DNA of 64,000 nucleotides from the NCBI GenBank assembly GCA_947179155.2, contig OX359264.1:48352202-48416201 (forward strand), in the 5' to 3' direction. The notes below the pieces were generated by a model. It saw only the letters and a list, made by a program, of their open reading frames with translations, was not told the DNA's origin and ran no database searches. Source of the DNA: Hedera helix (taxonomy: Eukaryota; Streptophyta; Magnoliopsida; Apiales; Araliaceae). The translations under genes and the position numbers were made by a program. Positions 46,327 through 56,261 of the stretch are shown here, piece after piece. How positions within the stretch are numbered: the stretch's first letter is position 1; each line of letters opens with the position of its first letter.

Positions 46327-47260
46327 ATGGCTGGTGGTCTTGGTTGTGGCCGTCGTGGACAAGTTTTGGCTGAGGAAGTCCCACACCGTGATCGTAACAT
46401 TTAGGTCGTGATGATTGAGGATTTATAGAGATAAGTCGTAGAGGTAACTCGGTGTCTAGGGACACAACGTCTCGATAATCATGACGTTGAGAATTATAAT
46501 TTTGAGTCTAGTTTTGAAAGCCCTTATCACAGTAGGGATCAATTATGGGAACGACGTGATCTAGATGATCGCCGTCGAGATTTGGGATTTAAGGGTGGAC
46601 TTACTGGAGTTTTTTGGTACGTTACAGACCGAGGGATTCATCAATTGGATTAATGAAGTTGAACATATCTTTGAATACAAGGAAGTTCCAGATAACATCA
46701 AGGTGAAACTGGTTGCCATTAAACTCAAAGGCAGAGCTTTTGCTTGGTGTGAGCAGTTGAGATGCTTAAGAAAAAGGCAGGGCAAGGCTAAAATCATAGA
46801 TTGGGAGAACATGAGGAAATAGATGCAGGGTTACTTCTTTTTGGCTACACTCAATCCTTTTTTAAGCGACTGCACCTATTGAGGCAATGTACCAGATCAG
46901 TTGATGACTATATAGAGGAGTTTTACCAGTTGATAGCCCGAAATAATTTTTTTTTAAAATGGAGGAATAGTTGGTGGCACAATATTTGGGGGTATTACGA
47001 CAATCCTTATAAGATGCTCTCAGTCTTCATTCATTATGGACTGTTTCTGAAGCATACCAGTGTGCCTGTGATGCAGAGCTATAACAAAATATGAGACTAG
47101 TGATGAGACACAACCCAAATAGTAGGCCGACACTACCTCAACAACCCCGTTTCACACCACAATAAGCACAAGGTAATCGCATTTCTAATATAAGATGTTT
47201 TAAATGTGGTGAACTAGGACATAAAGCGAATGAGTGTAGGAAGCCTATTAATCAGAAGGA
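46327..47260 (+). pseudogene. Gag with zinc knuckle (plus-strand gypsy), broken
   Basis: The ATG at 46327 opens MAGGLGCGRRGQVLAEE. A shifted frame carries the capsid part: GFINWINEVEHIFEYKEVP, KVKLVAIKLKGRAFAW and RSVDDYIEEFYQLIARN. A zinc knuckle CFKCGELGHKANEC (CX2CX4HX4C) follows at about 47194-47240 and is intact. Several stops (for example at 46403 and 46820) interrupt the frame. Confidence 0.8.
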
Positions 47261-47285
47261 CAAAATTCTCCTAATTGAGGAAGAT

Positions 47286-47760
47286 GTGGTAGATGAAACG
47301 GAGGAGTGGGGAGATCCCGTAAATGATGATGATGAAGAAGATGATGTACTTTATGGAGATGAACATGAGACTTTGGTCATTCGTAAGAGTCTATTGACCC
47401 CTAAAGACGATTCAAGGGATGATTGGTTGAGAACCAATATATTTCATACAACTTGCACGGTGACAGACAAAGTCTGCCGGTTGATCATTGACAGTGGCAG
47501 CTGTGAGAATATAGTACTTGAAGAGGCTATCTAGAAGTTGAAGTTGAAGACGGATCGACATCTCAGGCCATATAAACTGTTATGGCTGAACAAAGACAAT
47601 GAGGTGAAAGTGGATAGAAAATGTTTAATATCCTTTTCATTTGGTAAGAAGTATTTTGCTAGTGTTTGGTGTGATGTGGTGCCTATGGATGCATGTCATG
47701 TGTTGTTAGGCAGACCTTGACAATATGACTAAAGTGTCGTTCATGATGGGCAGAAGAACA
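47286..47760 (+). pseudogene. Aspartic protease (plus-strand gypsy), broken
   Basis: RLIIDSGSCENIVLEEA at about 47480-47530 holds the active-site D-S-G (usual D-T/S-G). After a stop at 47532 the fold continues as RPYKLLWLNKDNEVKVDRKC and WCDVVPMDACHVLLGRP, the C-terminal protease signature. The family enzyme cuts the Gag-Pol precursor. An acidic linker (47286-47400) separates it from the zinc knuckle. Confidence 0.75.
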
Positions 47761-47819
47761 CATACTCTCATAACATCAAAGGGAAGAAGATTGTATTAGC
47801 ACCTTGTCAGGAGGAGGGT

Positions 47820-48103
47820 AATTCTACCCAAGTAGTCAATAATGTTAACCTGTTGTCCATGTCCAGATTCCTAACTAAAGTTGAGCAGGAGGGTGTGGTA
47901 TATGTTTTACTTCATTGCGGGAATAATACAACAGATAGGGATACAAAGTTACCAGCCAATGTGCAGAAACTGCTGTCAGAGTTTTCTGACCTGATGCCTG
48001 AGGATCTTCCTCATGTACTACCACCTATGAGGGACATTCAATATCAGATAGATCTTATTCCAGGATTGAGTTTACGTAATCAACCAACATACATACTTAG
48101 CCC
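47820..48103 (+). pseudogene. Protease-RT connecting segment (plus-strand gypsy)
   Basis: An open frame reads NVQKLLSEFSDLMPEDLPH, then LPPMRDIQYQIDLIPG, the conserved lead-in to RT, and stops at LSP where the hAT element is inserted. The RT frame resumes after 49111. Confidence 0.7.
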
Positions 48104-49103
48104 TAAGGGTGATCGTTCGATTATAACCGAATTGAATAGGCAGTTCGGTTATAACCGAAAACCGAATTTGTCAAAAAATCACTATCCGAATTAATAACCG
48201 AATTGGCAAATAATCGAATTATCGAAAACCGAATAACCGAATTTCGTATTTGGTTATTACCCGAATTTAATTCTATTTTTTCAAAAAAAAAAAAATCATT
48301 TCGGCATTTCAATTGCTAAAAATCATTTCTGGGTTTCAAGGGTTTCAACAGTGAAATAATAGACGTTTTGGGATCATCCATTACAAGCCAATGGCTGATT
48401 CATATTCAATAGCAATCCTTCTGCCTTACTATACTCTTTAACCTAGTTGACTGTATCCATCCCTCTATCTCTTCCTCGATCACTTCTCGCAGGCCAGCAT
48501 GTAGACGTTTTGGGATCAGGAAATGCAGGCAACCACATGGATATGTGTTCACCTGGTGGTGATTCTCCAGTTTGAATAAAGCTAGGTGTCTTGTTCCGTT
48601 GTTTAATAACTGGAAAATAAGGAATGAAGTATGCAAATGGGATTCCCTCAGTCAAATCAACATACTCAACAATATCCAAAATAACACATGACCCCAAAAG
48701 ACAACAATTAGTCTCAGAAGCACCGAAAAAACCCTGTAACATTCCCAAATCTTCCAACCCTTGAATTATATCTAACACATTACACTATCTCTACCAGGGA
48801 AATTTGCATTCCAGTTGGCAGTCTTGGCTAATGTATCGAAAGTAATATCAGATAGTGTATCAAGTGCAGACTGTTGAAACCCCTAAAACCCAGAACTCTC
48901 ACATACCTAAGCCCCCTTTTTTATTTCGGTTATTCGGTTAATCGAATAACAAAAAATTCAATACCGAAATCGAACCCGAAAACTGAAAATAAAAACGGAT
49001 ATAACCGAATTACATAAAATACCCGAATAACCGAAAAAATTTGGATAATTTTTTTTGGGTTCGGTTCGGTAATTCGGTTATATCTGTTTTTTGCTCAGTC
49101 CTA
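48104..49103. mobile_element. Non-autonomous hAT element carrying a TAF8 fragment, exactly 1000 bp
   Basis: The 8-bp duplication CTTAGCCC flanks it (48096-48103 and 49104-49111). The left end starts TAAGGGTGATC and the right end, reverse-complemented, TAGGACTGAGC: imperfect terminal repeats as in hAT elements. Both subterminal zones are filled with TTCGGTTATAACCGAATT words in both orientations. The core (about 48330-48900) is not transposon-like but is a piece of a host gene. Excising it with one duplication rejoins the gypsy RT lead-in. Confidence 0.9.
48500..48885 (-). pseudogene. TAF8: Captured fragment of TFIID subunit 8 (TAF8)
   Basis: On the minus strand, from the top: GFQQSALDTLSDI (histone-fold start), NVLDIIQGLEDLGM (histone-fold helix), then VEYVDLTEGIPFAYFIPYFP, RNKTPSFIQTGESPPGEHI and MWLPAFPDPKT, the TAF8 C-terminal signature. 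TAF8 pairs with TAF10 in the general transcription factor TFIID. The copy has no introns in this span, a frameshift near 48780 between GRDSV and NVLDI, and it diverges after FPDPKT. It is a transduplicated fragment, not a working gene. Family assignment is by motif recognition and should be checked by a protein search. Confidence 0.75.
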
Positions 49104-49111
49104 CTTAGCCC

Positions 49112-49720
49112 CAACGAGTCCAAAGAGTTGTAGCGGCAGGTGGTGGAGTTATTGGAGAAAGGCTACATCTGTGAGAGTATGAGCCCATGTGCAGTACTTG
49201 CTCTGTTAGTATTGAAGAATGATGGTTCTTGGTGAATGTGTATTGATAATAGAGTAATTAATAAGATTACAGTGAAGTATAGATTCCCAATTCCTTGTTT
49301 GGATGTTATACTTGATCAGCTATCTAGAGCTAAGTCTTCTCCAAAATTGACCTTAAGAGCGGATAACACCAGATCAGGATAAGGCCTGGAGATGAGTGGA
49401 AGACAACATTCAAGATGCAATATGGATTGTATGAATGGATGATTACTCCTTTTGGGTTTTCCAATGCTCCTAGTATATTTATGAGGTTTATGCATCAGGT
49501 TTTACGACCTTTCATGGGAAAATTTGTGGTCGCCTACTTCGATGATATTCTTATCTATAGCTCGAACTGGGAGTCACATCATGAGCACCTTCGAGCTATT
49601 TTGGATATGTTGAGGAAAGAACGTATGTTCATCAACTAGAAGTAGAGTTCTTACTTCATGACCTTGATAACTTTTCTTGGCTTTGTTATTTCTACCAATC
49701 GTGTTCATGCCGATTAGTTA
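49112..49720 (+). pseudogene. Reverse transcriptase (plus-strand gypsy), broken
   Basis: After the hAT element: RQVVELLEKGYICESMSPCA, then NRVINKITVKYRFPIPCLD. A shifted frame at 49415-49639 holds MQYGLYEWMITPFGFSNAPS and the catalytic box YFDDILIYSS. The LPRL-type motif reads PCLDVILDQL. Stops at about 49235 and 49637 and frameshifts near 49345-49410 disable it. The CIDNRVINKITVKYRFPIP form distinguishes this lineage from the minus-strand family. Confidence 0.8.
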
Positions 49721-49859
49721 AAGATAGATGTAGTCTTGACGTGGACCACACTGAAGACTTGACATAATGTCAAAAGTTTCCATGGATTGGATTTTTTTTA
49801 CCGCCAATTTATTTGAAACTTCACCAACCTAATTGGACCAATCATAGAGTGCCCTAAAG

Positions 49860-50395
49860 GGAAATTATTCCATTGGTTAGAGGAGGCTGAAGCCAATTTT
49901 CAATTGGTCAAGCAGAAGATGACAGAGGCACTAGTCTTGCCATTCCTTGATTTTGAAAAGATATTTGAAGTAAATTGTGATGCATCTGGGGTCACCATTT
50001 GTGGTGTTATGAGTCAAGTTCTCATAGCTTTCTTCAATGAGAAATTAGCGGGATCCAAGAAGAACTACTCTACCTATGATTTGGAGTTTTATACTATAGT
50101 TCAGTCTTTGAAGCATTAACATCACTATCTAATCCAATGAGAGTTTATTCTGATCACTGATCATGAAGCCTTGAAGTACATCAATGGTCAACATAAGTTG
50201 AGCCGAAGATATACCAAGTGGGTGACGTACTTGCAGGAGTTTACTTTTACATTGAGGCACCAAGATGGAAGTTTGAACCGTGTTACCGATGCGCTAAGTC
50301 GACGTATATTGCTCCTTACTACTAAGAGTAACAGCGTTGTAGGTCTTAAGGCTTTTACTGATATGTATGTAGCAAATCCTTCTTTCGGGTAGATA
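49860..50395 (+). pseudogene. RNase H domain (plus-strand gypsy), broken
   Basis: FEVNCDASGVTICGVMSQ carries the first catalytic Asp, KKNYSTYDLEFYTIVQSLKH the family core. A stop follows at 50117, then ILITDHEALKYINGQHKLS and RVTDALSRR. The domain order is complete but interrupted. Confidence 0.75.
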
Positions 50396-51366
50396 GTTTG
50401 GGAGGTGACGGAAGGTCGGTGACATGACTTTATTTTGCATAAGGGATATTTGTTTCGTGGGTTACAATGTTGTATTCCATATTGTTTTCTTTGATAACAA
50501 ATCATTAGTGAACTTTCACAACGAAGGACACTTCGAGCGACAGAAAAAATTAGCCTTGGTTTCAGTTAATTACTATTGGCCTAAGGTATCTAGTGATGTA
50601 GTTCATTATGTGGAGCGTTGTTATGTGCGTTAGCGATCCAAGGGAGTTCTTACTAATGCAGGATTGTACACTCCTTTACCTATTCTTGAAGCCCCCTAGT
50701 GTGGTGTTAGCATTGATTTTGTGTTGGGTCTACCTTGAACCCAGAGGATGGTGGATTATATTTTGGTTATGGTTGACTGATTTTTGAAGATGGCTCATTT
50801 TATGGTTTGCCGAAAAACGATGGATGCTAATCGAATCGCCCATCTCTATTTTCGGGAGGTTATGCGCTTGCATGGTGTTCCGAAATCAATTACTTTCGTT
50901 CGTGACATTAAGTTCATGAGTCATTTATGGAGGAGTTTATGGGAGAAAATGGGGATTCAGTTAAACTTTAGCAGCGCTTATCATCCCCAGACGGACAGTC
51001 AAATCGAAGTAGTAAACAGAAGCTTGGGAAATCTTTTACGATGTTTGGCAGGAACTAAGCCAAAGCGATGGGATCTAGAACTTTCTTAAATTGAGTTTGC
51101 ATACAACAAATCAAAGAATAGAACTGCGAGCATGAGTCATTTTGAGATTGTCTATGGTCAGAATCTATTCGAGTCCCAGACTTAGCTTATATTCCACGAG
51201 TCGGCTGTGTGCACCCCAACGTAGATGAAATGGCATAACATCTTTGGAGTATCCATGACCTGATGTGCCTATCTATTCACAAGAACAATGCCAAGTATAA
51301 AGATCGGGCTGACAGTCATCAATGTCAGGTACTTTTTGAAGTAGGTGACCTTATTTAGGTAGTATT
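50396..51366 (+). pseudogene. Integrase (plus-strand gypsy), split by the LARD
   Basis: The zinc-binding part is degraded: HNEGHFERQKKLALVSVNYY, then VERCYVR. Core: Asp in SIDFVLGLP (about 50715), Asp in VRDIKFMSHLW (about 50905), Glu in HPQTDSQIEVVNRSLGNLL (about 51005). FAYNKSKNRTASMSHFEIVY follows. The reading runs to VGDLI-like sequence at 51350, where the LARD starts, and resumes after it at 63214. Multiple stops. Confidence 0.8.
51362..51366. repeat. Target-site duplication GTATT, left copy (LARD)
   Basis: GTATT precedes the LTR start TGTAATGACC and recurs perfectly at 63209-63213. Confidence 0.95.
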
Positions 51367-51829
51367 TGTAATGACCCGAAAATTCATAAGATTGATGATT
51401 ATGGTCTTAGGTAAATTGAGGATATTCATAAGAGTGAGAAATACGGTCTTAGGTAATTGATGTGATTTAAGGCTATGCTAATCCTTGGATGAGGAAGTAG
51501 TGGATAGTCGATTTGAGGAAATTTTAAGCTTTTGAGGATTCAGGCGAAATTTGAGGTTTAGATATAAAGCTAACCTTAGTAAAGTGATGGACGATCACTG
51601 GAATTGAATTGGAGTCCAGTCACGGAAGGACTAGGACAGTGTTTATAAAACAATAAGTAAAACAATGCATATGTTAAGATAATCGATAAGATTGATCGGA
51701 GGGACAAATGTTGTAAGGATGTAGTGGTAATTCCGAGGATAGAATCATTTTAATTAATCTGAGCAAGAGATGAGGAAGAATTACCCTCATATTTTGATTT
51801 TACCTTATATTGAAATTTCGGGGACAAAA

Positions 51830-51861
51830 TTATTATAAGGGGGGAAGAATGTAATGTCCGC
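51830..51861 (+). other. Internal PPT and LTR-start motif within the left LTR
   Basis: ATAAGGGGGGAAGAA followed by TGTAATGTCCGCAAAATTTT reproduces, inside the LTR, the arrangement seen at the true interior-LTR boundary (AGAAGAAGGGGTGAA then TGTAATGACCCGAAAATTC at 58313-58346). It is preceded in both places by GAAATTTCG(G/A)GGAC(A/G)AAATT. The right LTR has the same motif at 58791-58822. Confidence 0.8.
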
Positions 51862-53488
51862 AAAATTTTGAATTTCATTATAAATAAATTGTGAATTTAT
51901 TTACTAATGTAATGAATATTTTATGAACTAATTTAAATCTTGATGCGATTAAATTAGTAAATTATGATATGATGGGAATAAAATTAAAGGAAGTCCAACT
52001 AAGGGATAATTAAATTAGTGGACTAACCTAATATTATTAATATCAATAAATTGATAGGATTTGCGGGTTAATTAAATATTCAATTTAAATTGAATATAGC
52101 ATGTATAATTGGTTTATGTAAATTAATTAATAAAATCATTAATTAATGGTATTGGATATTTTAAGTTAGCCCAAATAATTAATTTGCACCAAACCCAAGC
52201 CTAGTTGCCATTTAATTAACCATTTGGGCCACCAATTATTTTAAAACAAGCAAGTAGCAGCCCAACACATCTCCAAGTAAGCAGCCTAGCCCAAACCAAT
52301 TGCGCAACCCGGTAGAAGCAAAAAGGCCAACCATTTTGGGACAGCAGCAGGGAGAAAAAAAAAAAAAAAAACAGAGCACGCACAGTTGTGCAAAGCTCAA
52401 GGTTCAATTGCTGGAAAAAGGAGGAACAAGGCAGGCTGTAGGGGGGCTGTAGAGGGTGGCCTAGTACAGAAATTGTCTAAGGCTGATGGAGTAGCTTTAT
52501 AACACATCAGACATCCATCTCTTTCTCCTTCACGTCCATATAGCTGAGAGAGAGAGAAACCAAGAGCAAGAAGGAAAACAGTGAGAAAATGACAAAGTAA
52601 CTCTTGGGTGTTTGATCTAGGAAGCTCAAGGAAGGTATGTGGATGTCCAAGTGCTGTGTTACCTGCTTTGGGAGGAAGAGGAAGCCAACCATAAGGTCAT
52701 CAAGGTATTAAGCATCTATAGGTTCTAGCTTTGTATTCCATGGCCATGCTTGGTATATTATGTGGTAGAAAGCTAGAATAAGAGCTCTAAGTGATCATAA
52801 TCATTCTAGAGTAGTAAATTTATGTTTCAATAGCCTTATCATGAGTTTTTATGCACATCTATGTTGTTAAAAGTGAAAGAATGCATGAAATCCTCATTTT
52901 CGGAAAAACCGTGCGAGATAGTGTGGTTTAGGGCCATGTACATCTAAGCTCTTGAACTTATTGGTGTTGGTTATTATTTTTCCTTGATAGATCTATGAGT
53001 TTAGAAGAGAACCCAATTTGAATCACTAAAATTTATGGTGTATACATTTAGTTATGGTTTTTCTACCAAATCAGTCCATTTTCCGGTACGATTGAGAGTA
53101 GCTTGATAATTTCCATACTTAAGGTTTCTGAAAAATTATTTGAAAAATACTAGGATGTTGAGGATCAAGTTAGTAATCCATAGAATCCGACCTTGCATGA
53201 TTTGGAGGTGTATAGCTCATTCTAAAAATGTTTGAACCAAAGTACCTCCGGAAGCTTGAAAACCGGAAGTAAGAATGCATGAATCTAGTTTGTACCCTGT
53301 CTGTCTTTGCTGTTTTCAGTCTAGTTACGTATGGAATTTGAAAGTATGATATAAAGAGAAGTTGTATAGGAAGAAGTCACGGACGCGTGAGCGCTTGAAT
53401 CACTCAAAACGGATAAGAAATGAGAAAGTTATGGCCGTCGGAGTGAGCGGGGGTCGGACAGCCAAAACTTGGAAAATGTTTCTGCAAC

Positions 53489-53540
53489 ACTAGGGCCGGG
53501 GCCCTATTTTTGTACTAAAAACAAGGGCCGGGGCCCTAGT
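53489..53540. repeat. GC-rich near-palindrome in the left LTR
   Basis: ACTAGGGCCGGGGCCCT and AGGGCCGGGGCCCTAGT flank TTTTTGTACTAAAAA. The 52-bp block is an inverted repeat apart from the central CCGG/GGCC bases, and contains two direct copies of AGGGCCGGGGCCCT. The copy in the right LTR is at 60450-60501. Confidence 0.85.
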
Positions 53541-53639
53541 CCCTTTTCAAAGAAAAAAATGATTTTTATCCGGGTCGGGTCGGGCCAATTTTAACGGGTC
53601 GGGTCGGAGCTTTTTGAGTCAAAATGGGTCAAAATAGTT

Positions 53640-55165
53640 AAAAATTAATGTAATTAATTTGGGACCCAAGTTTATTAATTATTTATTATTTATATAATAA
53701 ATAGTAAATAAAGTAAATAAAAGCCATTTTTATGATTAATTATTATTTAATTGATATTAAATAATAATTAAAGCAAATAAATATGATAACTAATTATTTA
53801 TTATTAAATAATAAATAAAGGATGATATGAAGTTAATAAAATAATTATTTATTATTTAATTATATTAAATAATAAATAAGGATAATTATTTAATTATTTA
53901 TTATTTAAAGGATATTAAATTATAATTAAAGAAAGATGAAATTGATGAAGGTAATTATTTATTATTGAATACATAAGGATGATTAATTATTTAATTATTA
54001 TTTAAGGGATATTAAATAATAATTAAGGATGATTAAAATTATTAAGCTAATTACTTATTACTAACTGAGACTGAGGTAATAGGTAAGGTGGATATATTTA
54101 ATTAATTATTGTTTAATGGGCTATTAAATAATAATTAAAGGGATGAAGGTTGTAAACTTATTATTTAATTAATATTAAATAATAAGTATAATTCATTAAT
54201 TAAATTGGAATTTAATTTATGGTTTAATTGTAATTGAAACAAGGTAATTAATTAATTATTGTACAACAATAATTAAAGGGAGTTATATTCAATAACGAAT
54301 AAGGACAATTAATTATTTAATTATTATTTAAAGGATATTAAATAATAATTAAAGGATGAGGAATATAATAAGGTAATTATTTATTTTAAATAAGGGTGAT
54401 TAATTATTATTTAAGGGGTATTAAATAATAATTAAAGGGAGATGAAGGAGATTTTCATTTGTTATTTAGTAAATATTAAATAATAAATTGGGGTAATCAA
54501 TTAAGAAATGATTATGAAATTGAGGATAGTTAGTTAATTAATTAATTATTATTTAAATGATATTAAATAATAATTAAGGCGAGTTAAAGTTAATGAGATA
54601 ATTGTCATGTAATAACATGCAGAGTTAATTAAGTTAATTATTTATTTAATTAATATTAAATAAATAATGTGAATGAATAAGATAATTGTTATGAAATGCT
54701 AAATAACAATTTAGAAGCAATTGAGTTAATTATTTATTTAATTTATATTAAATGAATAATGTTAAGGGATTAAAGAAATAATTTTTATGTGAAGATAAAT
54801 AAACAAGTAAAGTTAAGTGAGTTAATTATTTATTTAATTAATATTAAATAAATAATGAATGAAGTAAGGATAATAAAGTGAGTGGACAATTTGCGTGTAA
54901 TTAATGGAGTCTACAATTATTACCAAGGTGGTAAATTATCATTAAAGGATTGATAATTAATGGTATGTAGTTAAATATTATTAATGGATTAATAATATCG
55001 GTAATTGGGTGAATATTATTAAGGGTTTAATAATATTTGTAACCAATCGAGGTATTGTTCAGTATTTAAGAAATGTTTGTAATTTAGTAATGTATTGTTA
55101 ATGTATAACAATACTAATCGGTAATTTAAAATATTATCCAAGGAGGATAATATTGTCTAATAAAT
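53640..55165. repeat. Array of consecutive AT-rich hairpins, left LTR
   Basis: About 15 units of the pattern TTAATTATTATTTAA, a 4-8 base purine-rich gap such as GGGAT or AAGGAT, then ATTAAATAATAATTAA, separated by GA-rich spacers (53640-54860). A second set has different stems but the same layout, for example AATATTATCC-AAGG-AGGATAATATT near 55128 and GTATTGTTA-ATG-TATAACAATAC near 55092. Each unit can fold on itself. The copy in the right LTR is at 60601-62126. Confidence 0.9.
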
Positions 55166-56249
55166 TTTGAGTTAATAAATAGGAATTGCTGTGTGGTAGA
55201 GTCAATTCTTTTGTGAATGACAGCTAAGTTCTTATGCGCCTTCCTAATTGGCAGACAAGCGTATTAAGGCTTTCAGATGCGGTAATTCGATTCATATAAG
55301 CGTTAGTGATGGAACGCAGACTTCAGACTGGTAGCGTAAGTCAATGCGCATATCAGGCAAGTTTAACAGTGTTATGTGTTATTTTCAGTACTATGTGCTA
55401 TGTGCATAAAGTATTATGTGTGCACTTGTTGTATGTGCTAGCTGATTTCTAAATATGTCTGAGTACAGTCATATGTGGTTAATAGCAGACATATAATTAA
55501 TGCTATGATTTGAATTGTGTTATATGAGTTATATAACCTGGATATGTTGACATGCATGGTAAGCATGGGTTAAATACAAAGCATGACAAGCATGAGTTTA
55601 TTGTATAAATGCAAAGCATGGAGCATAAAGCATGAATTAAATGTGACTACGTGTTACGTGTTAGCTGTTGGACTTGCTGAGCCGTCGTGCTCATTCTTGC
55701 TATAATAAACATTTTCAGCGAAGAGCAAGGAATGTGAAGATCCCGGAAATCGCAAAGTTGATGTGCGAAGTTTATTAATAAAGGTTGTTACTAGAACTGC
55801 TTAAAGTTTAAGTTATATTTGCTAGGAATAATTACCGTTAGGAATCATTCCAGATTTTAAAGCCTTGTAATAAGAATGAAAGGCAGTTGTGTATTGAGGC
55901 GAGTGTTAATGTTTTGTCATCTCGCATAGTTAAAAGCAGTTAGTTAATAGTCATATCGACTAAATGTTAAATTACGAGTTTTATTGCTCACAACGGTGGT
56001 AATACACTAGGTCATGAAATATAAATGATCTGAGTTGTAGGATGATTGTAAAGATTGCGATTCTGAGGCAAAGGTTTAAGTAAATGTCATAAAATTTTAA
56101 ATTTACTGAGTTTTAGCAACATGATTTTATTTAAATGTTGTGATTTTTATAAGAAGGTTGTTCGTATAACGACTTAAACTCAGGATTGAGGTTACTTTTG
56201 ACGGACTAGATCCGGGGTTATTGGAGACGGATTTTGGGGCTGTCACAGT

Positions 56250-56261
56250 TGGTATCAGAGC
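56250..56261 (+). promoter_or_regulatory. Primer-binding site (initiator tRNA-Met) of the LARD
   Basis: A perfect TGGTATCAGAGC, two bases after the LTR end CTGTCACA; the next two bases are TA where the tRNA would give CA. Confidence 0.95.

Larger units (their letters stand above)
51367..56247 (+). repeat. Left LTR of the LARD (4881 bp)
   Basis: Contains in order: a 483-bp head; an internal PPT-like tract and second LTR-start motif (TGTAATGTCCGC at 51850); a 17-A run at about 52355; a TTTATAACACATC TATA-like site near 52497; a GC-rich near-palindrome at 53489; a hairpin array at 53640-55165; and an ending GGGGCTGTCACA. No coding potential. Confidence 0.95.

Noticed and set aside
52216..52692. 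Minus-strand frames with poly-Phe, repeated at 59177-59653
   Set aside because: They lie in the LARD LTRs across an A-run, are duplicated only because the LTR is, and have no domain.
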